64,000 nucleotides of DNA. It comes from Bacillus pseudomycoides DSM 12442 (GTDB lineage Bacteria; Bacillota; Bacilli; Bacillales; Bacillaceae_G). Location of the stretch: the NCBI RefSeq assembly GCF_000161455.1, contig NZ_CM000745.1:793326-857325 (forward strand), read 5' to 3'. This document shows, one piece after another, positions 33,749 through 43,031 of the stretch. The notes under the pieces are model-generated. The model was given only the letters and a program-made list of their open reading frames with translations, searched no databases and was not told the DNA's origin. Both the position numbers and the translations under genes were made by a program. The first letter of the stretch is position 1. Every line of letters begins with the position of its first letter.

Positions 33749-34978
33749 ATGAATCATTCTATGGATATACAATATTTGTGTGATATTTTATATAAAACGT
33801 TTCAAGTATCTATTCAATTTTTATCTACAGATGAAAAAATCTTATATAAATCTACTTCTAATGATATTTGCAGTCCTTTTTATTCTTCTCAGGAAGAACA
33901 ACTTAGTGAGCTTTTTCAAGAGAATGATCTCTATAATTTTCCGCTTATGAGAGGGAACAGTTATCTAGAAAATTTCGTTTTTATTCACATAGTAGATCAT
34001 GAATATATAAAAGGAACCTTTGTTATTGGACCCTCTACATATCCCAAGGTATCAGAAGATATGGCCATTAGACTTATGAATGAATTTGGGGGAAATGTTA
34101 GAATACAAGATGGAATTGAATACTATCATTCCATACCTGTGATAAAAAAAATAACTTTAATTGATATAGGAATTTTATTACATTACATAATTTTTAAAGA
34201 AAAGTTAGATGTAGGTGCTGTTTGGAGAGAAAATAAATTATTGGAGAAAACCTCCTATGAAATTGCGAATCCTGATTTATATATTTCAGCCCGGCGTCAA
34301 AATAATTCTGATCATTACGATATATCATTGGAACGGAAAATTTTCACAAGCATTAAAGAAGGGGACAAAGAAAAATTAATAAAATATGCATATGCATTTC
34401 CGCAAGAAGATGCTGCAATTTCATCAAAAAGAAATCAACTAAGAAATCAAAAAAATAATGGAATAATGGCCATTACTTTAGCTACTCGTTATGCAATAGA
34501 GGGGAATCTCCCGCCAGAAATTGCTTTTTCGCTTAGTTCTCTCTATATGGAGACCATTGAACAACTAGATAACATGTATTCGGTCAATAGATTAATTGAG
34601 GACGCTTTATGTGCTTTTGCTGATCGTGTTAAAGAATATAGTATTCAAAGATATTCGAATACAATTACTACATGTTTAAATCATATTAGAAAAAACATTT
34701 ACCATGAAATATCTCTCAATAATCTCGCTACGCTACTTGACATTAATCCTACTTATTTATCTAAATTGTTTAAAAAAGAAGTAGGAATTCCTTTAAGTGA
34801 ATATATTCAAAGGGAACGAGTAGAAGAAGCAAAAAAACTATTAACATTAACTACATATCCATTATCAGATATTTGTGCTTGGCTTAACTTTTATGATCAA
34901 AGTTATTTCACAAGAGTTTTCAAAAAAATATGTAACATGACTCCTAGACAATATCGTGAAAAGTATACCGTGATATAG
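33749..34978 (+). CDS. AraC-family transcriptional regulator with large N-terminal sensor domain
   Basis: 409 residues. Residues about 300-405 form a double helix-turn-helix AraC domain: YHEISLNNLATLLDINPTYLSKLFKKEVG and the second, YPLSDICAWLNFYDQSYFTRVFKK. The 295-residue N-terminal part has no membrane helix and resembles the YSIRK-targeted surface-antigen regulators of Firmicutes. The ribosome site is AAAAGGAG. It is divergent from the exopolysaccharide operon and is the natural candidate for its regulator, although this is inferred from position only. Confidence 0.85.
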   Translation: MNHSMDIQYLCDILYKTFQVSIQFLSTDEKILYKSTSNDICSPFYSSQEEQLSELFQENDLYNFPLMRGNSYLENFVFIHIVDHEYIKGTFVIGPSTYPKVSEDMAIRLMNEFGGNVRIQDGIEYYHSIPVIKKITLIDIGILLHYIIFKEKLDVGAVWRENKLLEKTSYEIANPDLYISARRQNNSDHYDISLERKIFTSIKEGDKEKLIKYAYAFPQEDAAISSKRNQLRNQKNNGIMAITLATRYAIEGNLPPEIAFSLSSLYMETIEQLDNMYSVNRLIEDALCAFADRVKEYSIQRYSNTITTCLNHIRKNIYHEISLNNLATLLDINPTYLSKLFKKEVGIPLSEYIQRERVEEAKKLLTLTTYPLSDICAWLNFYDQSYFTRVFKKICNMTPRQYREKYTVI

Positions 34979-35100
34979 GCTTGATATCTTAACAGCTAGG
35001 TGAGATATGTGTAATACTTGATCACATATATATAATGCATCAACTCAATTTACCTCGCTATTTATAAGAAATAATACTCTTACCTCAAAAATTTTCTCTG

Positions 35101-35255
35101 TTTATCCCGCTATTTTAGGGCAGTAAGACCCCCACCTCAAAATTCAGCAAAAGCAAAGAAGATAGGTGGGGGATCCTGCCCGTAAAAGCCCGATTGGTCG
35201 GGCTAATAATCAGTGGGGGTGAAGAAAACCCCCACTGATTAAAGTTTCACTTTAT
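35101..35255. repeat. bcr1 repeat, full-length copy (155 bp)
   Basis: Exactly 155 bases bounded by TTTAT on both sides. The inner part holds nested inverted repeats: CCCCCACC / GGTGGGGG, AGCCCGATTGGTCGGGCT, and TCAGTGGGGGT / ACCCCCACTGA. This is the B. cereus group-specific bcr1 element, thought to be a non-autonomous mobile repeat that duplicates TTTAT. Other copies in this window are at 22896, 45586 and 50382. The 1070 bases from 34979 to 36048 otherwise hold no protein gene. Confidence 0.88.
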
Positions 35256-35482
35256 TTGAAAATATGTAGAATCCATTTCCTTATAATTCTGCTCACTACA
35301 TGAACATAATAAGGAAATAGATTTTAATACTTTAAGATTTCTACCTTTACTTTCAGTATGTAATAGTGCAGAAAGAATATTTATAAATCCATTTGAATTA
35401 ATATAGGAATAGAATGCGATAGCTAAGAAACTTTTGCTTTTCCATGTTTACCTTTTTAGCGTGGATTAAATGAATGTTCGAA

Positions 35483-35521
35483 ATAAAAAAGAATCCCTTA
35501 TTCTTTATGGAATTCTTTTTT
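35483..35521. terminator. Orphan terminator resembling that of the collagenase gene
   Basis: AAAAAAGAATCCC... GGAATTCTTTTTT, with flanking sequence AAATAAAAAAGAATCCCTTA shared with the collagenase terminator at 54208-54246. No gene ends here, so it may be the leftover 3' end of a deleted gene. Confidence 0.55.
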
Positions 35522-35835
35522 AGCTGCCTATTAAAGAATAATCATTCTGTATTTTCATTTTTTACCAATACATGTTATATTTGGTAGCGTAAAATATTTT
35601 GTGTAAATATACTTGTCTTGTGAATAGGGAAAATACAAGAGATTTTTAAGTTTGCGACTAAACAAATTAAGAGAGGAGTACCCCCCTTAATGAATGAAAG
35701 CGCATTTATATAAGCAACTAGAGAAAAGTATCACAATTCTTAAAAGAAAGAGTAGATTTGCCAATTTCTTTCGCTTAAGTAGGAAGACGTAGCGAATAGT
35801 CGAAATGACTGCTATCAACGAATAATCGATACAAA

Positions 35836-35911
35836 ATATGGGGAAATGTAAGGTTTAGCTGTTCCTCGTAATTGAAACGAAGGATTTCAAACGTAATCCT
35901 TCGCCCCATAT
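35836..35911. other. Nested intergenic hairpin
   Basis: ATATGGGG (35836-35843) pairs with CCCCATAT (35904-35911), and directly inside this CGAAGGATT pairs with AATCCTTCG. The two stems stack at the 3' side with a 34-base bulge at the 5' side. It lies 170 bases before the acyltransferase start. It could be a structured leader RNA or a repeat element; no known riboswitch was recognised. Confidence 0.4.
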
Positions 35912-36084
35912 CACCGTAGAAATGGGTGGCTAGTATTCGTATGTATCAAAGCGAAATGAGTATATATAGAACGCATTTTAGAACTCCATTATTCTCCTGC
36001 AACTATAAGTAACATTATAATTCTGTAAACAACAAGATTGAAGTCACCTTGTATTTTAATAAAAATCTTTTTAGTAGGTGTAAT

Positions 36085-37257
36085 ATGATGAAAAGATATG
36101 AGGAGTTTGACTCTCTAAGAGGATTAGCAGCACTTCTTGTAATAATCGGGCATCATATGATGCTATTGCCTGCGTATGAAAATTATCAGTATGAGTTAAA
36201 CAGTCCCTTCATAATTTATTTATTCAAGGAAACTCCTTTACGTCTTTTTTTTAGTAGCGGCAACGAATCTGTTATTCTCTTTTTTGTATTGAGTGGTTTT
36301 GTTTTGTATTTATCTATTAATAATGAGAAATTTCATTATGATACATACATAATAAAACGGATTTGCCGAATTTATATACCATATTTAGTAGCAATCAGCA
36401 TTTCTATTATTGCTAAAATGCTTTTTAGTCGTAATGATATGCCATTTATTAGTGATTGGTTTAGTAAATCATGGACCACTGCAGATACACCAGCTTTATT
36501 ATTACAACATCTTGTTTTTATCGGTGAGTATAACACAGACGCATATAACAATGTTATATGGTCTCTTGTTCATGAAATGAGAATTTCGATTATATTTCCA
36601 TTTCTGACTTTCTTTTTTATACGCAAAAGGCTCAAATATTCCTTATTATGGTTTATTGTTCTAAGTTTTTCTTCGACTATGGGTTTGTATTTGTTTAATC
36701 CTAGTGGAAGCATAACTAGTAGTTTTTTAAGTTTTCACTACATCACTCTTTTTTTTATGGGAGCTCTATTAGCGAAGTATCGTTATTTTATTTTCCATTA
36801 TGTTTTAAATATGAATAAAATGATAAAAATTGCATTACTGCTAATTGCAATTATTTGTTTTATGTACGAAGGAATAATTGGCGAAGTGGATTTTTTGAAC
36901 AATTATGTATTGAGAAACTACGTTGTCTCATTTGGGGTTTGTATGGTAATGATTATGAGTATCTCTTCATGGACATTTAGTGCGTTATTAAGAAGAAAAG
37001 TATTTGTTTTTCTTGGAAAGATTTCTTATAGTCTTTATTTATATCATCTTGTTTCTTTATTCTCAGTTATGTATTTATTTTATGATAAACTACCTACCAT
37101 ATTAATAGTGTTTCTTTCCTTTTCTCTTTCTTTTTTACTATCTTCATTGGGGTATTTATTTATTGAAAAACCCTGCATAAACCTTGGACGGTATTTAACT
37201 AGGAGATGGAGAAATATATTCTGGAAGGAAATAAAAATAAGGGATCGTATTTCATAG
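36085..37257 (+). CDS. Acyltransferase family 3 membrane protein (OatA/polysaccharide O-acetyltransferase-like)
   Basis: 390 residues from the ATG at 36085, preceded by GTAGGTG; the frame continues to a TTG at 36049 without a site. About ten transmembrane helices are present. The diagnostic N-terminus FDSLRGLAALLVIIGHH contains the conserved R...H pair, and RICRIYIPYLVAI is the family's second motif. Such proteins move acetyl groups through the membrane onto sugars of exopolysaccharide or peptidoglycan. There is no extracellular SGNH domain. It stands close to the polysaccharide locus and may modify its product. Confidence 0.87.
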   Translation: MMKRYEEFDSLRGLAALLVIIGHHMMLLPAYENYQYELNSPFIIYLFKETPLRLFFSSGNESVILFFVLSGFVLYLSINNEKFHYDTYIIKRICRIYIPYLVAISISIIAKMLFSRNDMPFISDWFSKSWTTADTPALLLQHLVFIGEYNTDAYNNVIWSLVHEMRISIIFPFLTFFFIRKRLKYSLLWFIVLSFSSTMGLYLFNPSGSITSSFLSFHYITLFFMGALLAKYRYFIFHYVLNMNKMIKIALLLIAIICFMYEGIIGEVDFLNNYVLRNYVVSFGVCMVMIMSISSWTFSALLRRKVFVFLGKISYSLYLYHLVSLFSVMYLFYDKLPTILIVFLSFSLSFLLSSLGYLFIEKPCINLGRYLTRRWRNIFWKEIKIRDRIS

Positions 37258-37391
37258 GAGTTTATATAGTAAGAGATCAAAGTTGAATCTTCTCGAACAT
37301 GTAAAGAAAAAACGAGGATGTTAGATATAACAGAATCGGATATTTTCAAATTCATCTTATAGAAAAACATTCGTAAAAGCCGCTTCATTAT

Positions 37392-37448
37392 ACGATAGAG
37401 GACTGGGGGAAAACGAGCTGGGCATTTGTGGAAGGCATTTTCCCTTAA
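37392..37448 (+). pseudogene. Fragment of the phage-like dnaB gene
   Basis: The bases encode TIEDWGKTSWAFVEG, matching residues of the intact helicase at 22177-22230 (TIEDWGKTSRAFAE). About 40 bases are nearly identical at nucleotide level, so this is a recent relic, cut on both sides. Confidence 0.75.
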
Positions 37449-37453
37449 AAGGA

Positions 37454-37645
37454 TTGACAGCAACCTATATAAAGAAACATTTAGAATGTGACATTCGAGA
37501 GAGACAGGATGTAAACGTTGTTGTACCTATGTGCAAGGCTTGTGATGTATGGTTCGAAGAAGGATATATTACTGTGAATTCGTTAGGATATGTAGATTGC
37601 ATAGAGGATATGAACTCTGGAAAAATTGTAAAATTCACTAAATGA
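37454..37645 (+). CDS. Short protein, possibly the tail of an HNH-type nuclease
   Basis: 63 residues from an ATG without a clear ribosome site. It contains VPMCKACDVWFEEGYITVN, in which CxxC followed by an H/W-less helix recalls the zinc-knuckle end of HNH-type proteins, but no histidine pair is visible. It lies immediately after the dnaB fragment and is probably a truncated gene. Low certainty. Confidence 0.3.
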   Translation: MTATYIKKHLECDIRERQDVNVVVPMCKACDVWFEEGYITVNSLGYVDCIEDMNSGKIVKFTK

Positions 37646-38185
37646 ACTTACGAAAATAAACGGTAGAAAGTGTTTTTATTGGAATCAGGAAAATAAGAAA
37701 TATTTTGAATGGCACTATCATTATCATAGAATGACAACTTAAAAATTCAGAACTTTGGTGAGGGGAAAATCCAGTTGTTTGATCCAGAATCTTTTCAAAC
37801 GATTCGATATACAAAACAAAAGTAAATGAGAGGGAATTTGGGACGGGGTTGTCATGAACCTAGTCCTTTCTTCATATGGAGGGATAAGTCTGAAACCTTT
37901 CTGATTACGGAATCGTCATCCTTTTGTATAGGTAGGAATTATTTGCCGATTCTAATTATTCACCCGTAGGCGCATAAGTGTCGTTATCCCTATATCTATC
38001 ATATTTATATAGTTCTCATAGACCACTGTGATGGAGTGAATTTTTGTTTTGAGGTAACTTATTTTCTTAGTTTGATAGGCATGGGGTGCTCCCCCTATAA
38101 ATACAGATTAAAAGTATTGTTGCTGTAGATATCCTGAATAAAAGGTATACTTTGATTAATATTTTTTAATTTATAAGATAAAAAA
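37646..38185. other. Gene-poor stretch with remnants and a dispersed repeat
   Basis: At about 37755-37825 a plus-strand frame ends GKIQLFDPESFQTIRY... with stop, the tail of an unrecognised protein. At 38041-38096 lies a copy of the TTAGCTTGATGG-type repeat (TTTTTGTTTTGAGGTAAC then TTAGTTTGATAGGCATGGGG). No intact gene. Confidence 0.4.
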
Positions 38186-38226
38186 GATAGGTGCAGTAGA
38201 ATGTTCTACCACTATCTATCCTTTTT
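38186..38226 (-). terminator. Terminator of the lipoprotein gene
   Basis: GATAGGTGCAGTAGAA pairs with TTCTACCACTATC around a 2-base loop, with A and T runs on either side, 10 bases beyond the minus-strand stop. Confidence 0.65.
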
Positions 38227-38236
38227 AGCGTATGAA

Positions 38237-39049
38237 TTATTGAGCTTTAAATTCGATTACTTGCTCTTGATTGATTGTTTTACCATCTAAAAGACCTTTT
38301 GCTGTTATGTAAATAATTGTTTTCTTAGAGTCTTCCAGCTGACCAATTGCATACTTTACATTGAAGTTATCATTGCTTAGTCGCCACTGTTCACCATTCC
38401 ATCTACCAGTTATTTTTTGACCATCAGCAGCTTCGATTTTATCATCGTAATTTAGTGTGCCAAACTCTGTTTTTAATGTATTGCTAGCAAAATCAATTTG
38501 AACTTTGTTTAATAATTTGATTGGAGAACTCGTTTGAATCTCGTATACATTGTCACTGATCTTTTTGAAGTGAATTTTTCCTTCTTGTCCTTTAACAAGT
38601 TTCATATATTGATCAGATGATAAGAAGAATTCATATTCTTCTTGTGTAATTCCCATGTTTTCATGGTAAGGTAATCTTTCTCCAGGTTGTACTGTTTTTA
38701 AATATTCTATGTACCAATCATAATTTTTTTGAATACTCGCTTGCGTTTTTTTCGTAATTTCCTCAAATTTTTGTTTCTTATCTTCTTGCATTTGTATTGT
38801 CATAATATCAGCAGGTGTTTCTGATTTTACTAATAATGGTGTGATGAAATCTTTTGTACTCTGATTGGTAGGTGATAAAACTTCTTCAGTTTTTTTCGGA
38901 TTCGTATCCTGTTTATCCTCATTTTTTGTAGATTTAGTTGTTTCTTCTGCCGCAGTCTTTTTTGTATCGACTGGTTTACTTTCAGTAGAATTATTACATC
39001 CAGCCAATAAAAAGAAAGTTGTAAGTGTCCCTAGTATGATTTTTTTCAT
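38237..39049 (-). CDS. Secreted lipoprotein of unknown function
   Basis: 270 residues from the ATG at 39049, chosen because of the GGGG site just upstream and because it gives a proper signal sequence MKKIILGTLTTFFLLAGC with lipobox LAGC (C18). A threonine/lysine/glutamate-rich linker (about 20-65) follows the lipidation site. The mature domain has no catalytic motif I recognise. It may belong to the unassigned lipoproteins common in the B. cereus group. Monocistronic with its own terminator. Confidence 0.8.
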   Translation of the reverse strand: MKKIILGTLTTFFLLAGCNNSTESKPVDTKKTAAEETTKSTKNEDKQDTNPKKTEEVLSPTNQSTKDFITPLLVKSETPADIMTIQMQEDKKQKFEEITKKTQASIQKNYDWYIEYLKTVQPGERLPYHENMGITQEEYEFFLSSDQYMKLVKGQEGKIHFKKISDNVYEIQTSSPIKLLNKVQIDFASNTLKTEFGTLNYDDKIEAADGQKITGRWNGEQWRLSNDNFNVKYAIGQLEDSKKTIIYITAKGLLDGKTINQEQVIEFKAQ

Positions 39050-39159
39050 TAAAAATTCCCCCGTATTTTTTTCATAAAAACAAACAATACCATAATTATA
39101 CATTGGAAATATTACCATAACAATTCGCTATTTTTGAAAGTATGTTAAATTCTTCAATT

Positions 39160-39544
39160 TCTAGTTATTAGTATTGATTATTTGCAGCTTATTACAGGTG
39201 ATTCGACCAATAGAGGAAACGTGTTTCAAGAAATGGGTGAGGTTTCCCGTAAACTGCTAGCACGTGATTTAAACGTGTGCGTCGTAGTGCCGTCGTAATT
39301 GTCCCGCGGGGTAGAGTCGCGTCAAGATAAGCGTCTGCTTTGGTCTGATCTAAGGATGAAAGGGCAGATTGAGCAGAATGCGGGTGTGATTATGTATCGG
39401 GATGATTATTATGATAAGGAGACGGAGCATAAAGATATAACAGAAATTCAGATAGCAAAGCATCGGAACGGACCTGTTGGAGGGATGCAGCTAAGGTTTT
39501 TGAAGGAGTTTGGGAAGTTTGTGGAGGGGTTAAAAACAGACTAG
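39160..39544 (+). pseudogene. C-terminal remnant of the phage-like dnaB helicase gene
   Basis: The reading frame matches the intact helicase from its Walker B region (DYLQLITGDS) to the end (RFLKEFGKFVEG) but with an in-frame TAA at 39296-39298 and several small deletions (KLKLLARD has lost its KL repeat, VIMLMYRED has lost LM). Nucleotide identity over the last 180 bases is very high. A terminator follows at 39577. This is a second, older copy of the cassette from 20570-22713. Confidence 0.88.
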
Positions 39545-39576
39545 TTCAAACTGATAAAATTCTTGCACTAGAACCA

Positions 39577-39607
39577 CAAAAAAGAGCAGTGCTAATGCTC
39601 TTTTTTA
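39577..39607. terminator. Terminator hairpin
   Basis: AAAAAAGAGCA pairs with TGCTCTTTTTT around a short loop; symmetrical, so active on either strand. It separates the dnaB remnant from the convergent MFS gene. Confidence 0.8.
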
Positions 39608-39660
39608 TTAATTGTCCAAGTGAATACTAAAAAAGCACTATTTAGTAGATAGATTACTGT

Positions 39661-40194
39661 CTACTTATGCTGCCTTCCTATTACAATACCGCTCACCATA
39701 TATAAAACGGAAGCAATATAAAAAATGGTACCAATCGTTAAAAAATCTACTAGATACCCTGTTGCAATGACAGCTACTGCACCGCCAACTGAAGTCCATA
39801 CGTGGTATTTTCCTATTTCATAGCCCGCTTCTTTGCTTTCTACTTTTCGTGCAAGTGAAGTTTTTTCGGTGTTTCGTTGCACGGCACCTAAGCAACCCAT
39901 AATAATTTGCAGAATGTAAACATGCCAAACTTCTGTAGCAATGGGAAAAAAGAGCATTAATACCGCCATAGACCAAGCATATACAATTAATAGTTTTTTA
40001 TCTCCAAATTTGTCAGAGATCTTTCCTATTAGTGGATAGACTAAAGCGGAAGTTAACGCAAATAAGCCATATGCCCAACCAAATTGAGAGAAACTATCTC
40101 CAACATTTCGAAGCAGCAGTATGTAAAAGGGGAATACCATACTACCAGCCATCATAATTATGCTTTGCGAAGTTACAAATCTTCTATATGTCAT
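39661..40194 (-). CDS. Half-size MFS-type membrane protein
   Basis: 177 residues with about five to six transmembrane helices and the loop 2-3 motif GKISDKFGDKKLL, as in the N-terminal half of major facilitators. A complete MFS carrier has twelve helices, so this is either a truncated carrier or a half-size protein that dimerises. There is no frameshift at the end and the C-terminus (GIVIGRQHK) is hydrophilic, so it may be a normal short form. Its ATG overlaps the TGA of the FAD oxidoreductase gene by 4 bases, indicating co-translation. Confidence 0.65.
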   Translation of the reverse strand: MTYRRFVTSQSIIMMAGSMVFPFYILLLRNVGDSFSQFGWAYGLFALTSALVYPLIGKISDKFGDKKLLIVYAWSMAVLMLFFPIATEVWHVYILQIIMGCLGAVQRNTEKTSLARKVESKEAGYEIGKYHVWTSVGGAVAVIATGYLVDFLTIGTIFYIASVLYMVSGIVIGRQHK

Positions 40195-41630
40195 TCACTG
40201 TACTCCTTATAAAATAGATTTACAAATCGTTCTTGCGGATCACTCTCTTTCTTTTTTTGAAAGAATTCCTCTATACGTGGATATGCCTTCTTAAGTTGCT
40301 GCTTTGTTGGATAAGAATAATAGGGTAAATAATAACTGCCATTGTGCTTTAAAGTAACATCTATCATCTTCCCTAACACTGCTTTCGTTTTCTTTATTTC
40401 ACCCTCAGAACGTCCTTGATTAATAAGGAGTACAAGTGCAAACATATCATCCTTTGCATAGGATAAAACCGCATTCTCATTTTTTTCTACATAACGGATA
40501 GTAATATTAAGAAGGTTCAACTCTTCTTTGTTTAATACATTTCGCAAATCATCTATATACGCTGTAAAGTGATCGATAGGTACGAAATATTCTTGTAAAA
40601 CCTCTGTTCGATTTGGATTTTCGTATTCCATAAAAGTACTATCTGATCGCATCACATTATTTCGAGTTTCATATGTTCCATTTATGCGTTCAATGTAGTT
40701 CCTTTGCATATCCCAAAACGTATTCTTTCCCCAGTCACTATACCTTGATAATCCAAGGAATAATTTCGGTGCAGCAATAATATTTTCTTCCTTTAGTTTG
40801 CTGTATTCTTCCCGTTTATTTTGGTTCTCTGCTAAAACATAATCTGTTACATACATTTCTTTTAAAAATGAGGTTGGAGCTACGGAAATACGCGCTAGGT
40901 GCATTCGAACATTCTCGTCCTTTTTTACCTTCTCTTTAAAATATGCTGTATACTCCTTATAATCTAGCGTTCTCGTCTGCATTTCATATAGTTCGTCTTC
41001 CGTTAACTTAAGCGTCACATCTAAGATCACACCGAATAACCCGTAGCCACCAATAACATAAGGAAACAAATCAGCATTTTCTTCCCTGCTTACATTCTTA
41101 ACCGTACCATCTGCCATTAACAATCGAAATGATTCTACTGTATCAATGAGTGCTTCATGACGAATATCACGTCCATGTACATTTACACTTAACGAACCAC
41201 CAACTGTAAAAATATTTTGAGACTGCATCACTTGAACAGCAAGACCATATGGATTTACTTTCTTTTGAATATCATCCCATGTCACGCCGCTTTGCACGCG
41301 AATTCTCTTCTTCTCTGGATCAAACTCTAATATTTTGTTATAACCTTTCATATCTAGCACTGTACCATTTGGATAATAGGTCTGTCCGCCTTGGCTATGC
41401 TGCATGCCCGCAATTGAAATCTTCTCACCTGAAGCATTTGTATCTTTAACTAGCTTCTTTAAGGTCTGCTCATTCTCCACGTTTTCAACCCGTTTAATCT
41501 TTGTAGGAAGCAATCTGCCCACATCACTCATAACAGGATTGGCTATTTGTTTTGTATATGTATATATAGATGCCATACATAATAAGCTGTATACAGTAAT
41601 ACCTATTATTATTGTTTGTTTTTTCAACAT
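40191..41630 (-). CDS. FAD-binding oxidoreductase (FAD_binding_4; aldonolactone oxidase-like)
   Basis: 479 residues with an N-terminal hydrophobic helix (about 8-25) that anchors it to the membrane or acts as a signal. The FAD-binding_4 domain is recognisable at about 50-215: KISIAGMQHSQGGQTYY, then RVQSGVTWDDIQKKVNPYGLAVQVMQSQNIFTVGGSLSVNVHGRD, the vanillyl-alcohol-oxidase-type flavin fold. The C-terminal part resembles sugar-lactone oxidases and cytokinin-oxidase-like enzymes. It is co-translated with the small membrane protein. Substrate unknown. Confidence 0.82.
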   Translation of the reverse strand: MLKKQTIIIGITVYSLLCMASIYTYTKQIANPVMSDVGRLLPTKIKRVENVENEQTLKKLVKDTNASGEKISIAGMQHSQGGQTYYPNGTVLDMKGYNKILEFDPEKKRIRVQSGVTWDDIQKKVNPYGLAVQVMQSQNIFTVGGSLSVNVHGRDIRHEALIDTVESFRLLMADGTVKNVSREENADLFPYVIGGYGLFGVILDVTLKLTEDELYEMQTRTLDYKEYTAYFKEKVKKDENVRMHLARISVAPTSFLKEMYVTDYVLAENQNKREEYSKLKEENIIAAPKLFLGLSRYSDWGKNTFWDMQRNYIERINGTYETRNNVMRSDSTFMEYENPNRTEVLQEYFVPIDHFTAYIDDLRNVLNKEELNLLNITIRYVEKNENAVLSYAKDDMFALVLLINQGRSEGEIKKTKAVLGKMIDVTLKHNGSYYLPYYSYPTKQQLKKAYPRIEEFFQKKKESDPQERFVNLFYKEYSE

Positions 41631-41729
41631 ACACTCTCCTTTTTTCGTGATAGTATAAAGAATTCAATGTATATTCGAGATTTATATTATATCTTTTTCT
41701 GAAGCCAAGGAACATTATGTAAATAAAAA

Positions 41730-41775
41730 AGCACGTTATCGGAAGAAAAGTTTCTTCTGTGACAACGTGCTCGTT
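41730..41775 (-). terminator. Terminator of the LD-carboxypeptidase gene
   Basis: AGCACGTTATCGGAAGAAA and TTTCTTCTGTGACAACGTGCT form a long imperfect stem, with TTTTTTATTT following on the minus strand. Confidence 0.8.
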
Positions 41776-41857
41776 CACATGTATAGAACTCGATAGGAAT
41801 ACATCCTGAGAGCCATCAGCAGGGGAGGAGTGACCCCTTAATGATGGTAATTTTACG

Positions 41858-42889
41858 TTATTGCACGCCACTCTCTAAAATCGAGAATGTCTTTTTCTCA
41901 CAATCAATCTCTGCCATTGCACCATAAGGTAAAATAAACTTAGGTTCGGTATGACCAAAATTTAAGTTATAAAGAATCGGTAAATCTTCTAAACTATATT
42001 CTTTCATAACTGTTAGAATTTCATGTTTATATTCTTCATAATATTTCTCGTCTTTCGGTTTGCCGAAAATGATTCCATTCGTGTTTTGTAAAATGCCTTG
42101 CGCTGCATAATTTCGTAACCAATATCTAATATAAGTTGGATCTGGCTTGTCTTCAGATGTTTCAAAGAATAGAATGCTGTTTTCCCAATATTTTTTCTCA
42201 GGCCAAAGTTCTGTTCCTTTTGCGAATTCTAGTACTTCTATACAACCTCCGATTAAACGGCCTTGTACGATGCCGGATCCTTGAAGGAGTTCATATCCAG
42301 TATTTTGTTGCATAGTGCGACGTGTATGTTTGTTCGATTCAATCCATTCCAAACGCTCACTTGTCCATTCTGTAGCGGGTTGAATGTTGCCAATCGTCTC
42401 ATTTGAAAAAAGGATTCGATTAACCATTTCAATCGTATATGGATCCATTTCAACGTTTTCAGCAAAATCGGTTAAAATAGCTGGACCGTAAAAAGAAGAA
42501 ATGCCTGCTTTATGACAAAATAAATGTGGAATGGTCACATCTGAATATCCCATAAAAATTTTTGGATTCTCACGTATAACATCAAAATCAATATAAGGAA
42601 GCAGGCGAATACTATCTTCTCCGCCAATATTGGCAAAGATCCCTTTAATACTTTTATCTTGAAATGCCGTCATTAGATCTATCGCACGGGCTTGTGGATT
42701 CTCGTAAATATAATCAGAGCCTTTCAAACTATTTGGCATAGGTACAACCACAAGACCAAAAACTTCTTCTAATCTTTTTACCCCTTGCTCATAACGCCAT
42801 CTCAGTTCCGGATCGCCTGCGCCTCCCCAAGAAGGACTAATTGTCGCGACGCGATCTCCCGGTTGTAATCTCTTTGGTTTTCTTAACAC
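41858..42889 (-). CDS. S66-family LD-carboxypeptidase / MccF-like serine peptidase
   Basis: 343 residues from a GTG at 42889 with GGGAG spaced correctly; a GTG at 42901 is the alternative. It begins KRLQPGDRVATISPS, typical of the family. The nucleophile elbow is MGYSDVT (serine), preceded by NIGGEDSIRLLPYIDF. The catalytic glutamate is in GGCIEVLEF and the histidine in FGHTEPKFILPYG. S66 proteins cleave the L,D bond of cell-wall tetrapeptides or, in MccF, inactivate processed microcin C7-like antibiotics. No microcin genes are near. Monocistronic. Confidence 0.88.
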   Translation of the reverse strand: MLRKPKRLQPGDRVATISPSWGGAGDPELRWRYEQGVKRLEEVFGLVVVPMPNSLKGSDYIYENPQARAIDLMTAFQDKSIKGIFANIGGEDSIRLLPYIDFDVIRENPKIFMGYSDVTIPHLFCHKAGISSFYGPAILTDFAENVEMDPYTIEMVNRILFSNETIGNIQPATEWTSERLEWIESNKHTRRTMQQNTGYELLQGSGIVQGRLIGGCIEVLEFAKGTELWPEKKYWENSILFFETSEDKPDPTYIRYWLRNYAAQGILQNTNGIIFGKPKDEKYYEEYKHEILTVMKEYSLEDLPILYNLNFGHTEPKFILPYGAMAEIDCEKKTFSILESGVQ

Positions 42890-43031
42890 ATTAACTCCCA
42901 CCCTTATATCATTCGATTCACTATACGATTCACATAGTTGAAGAATATAGCATATGACCTTTTTCTACATGATCAAAAAATTCCCTGCTATTATGCTAGA
43001 GGGGAGAGAATTCAATTGTTTGTCTTTTTTC

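Noticed and set aside
35101..35255. Read as a rho-independent terminator or riboswitch because of its strong stems
   Set aside because: The same 155-bp unit recurs elsewhere with TTTAT/ATAAA borders and is better explained as bcr1.
39661..40194. Calling the half-size MFS protein a pseudogene
   Set aside because: It has an intact start overlapped with the upstream gene and a hydrophilic C-terminus without frameshift; kept as a coding sequence, with the doubt stated.
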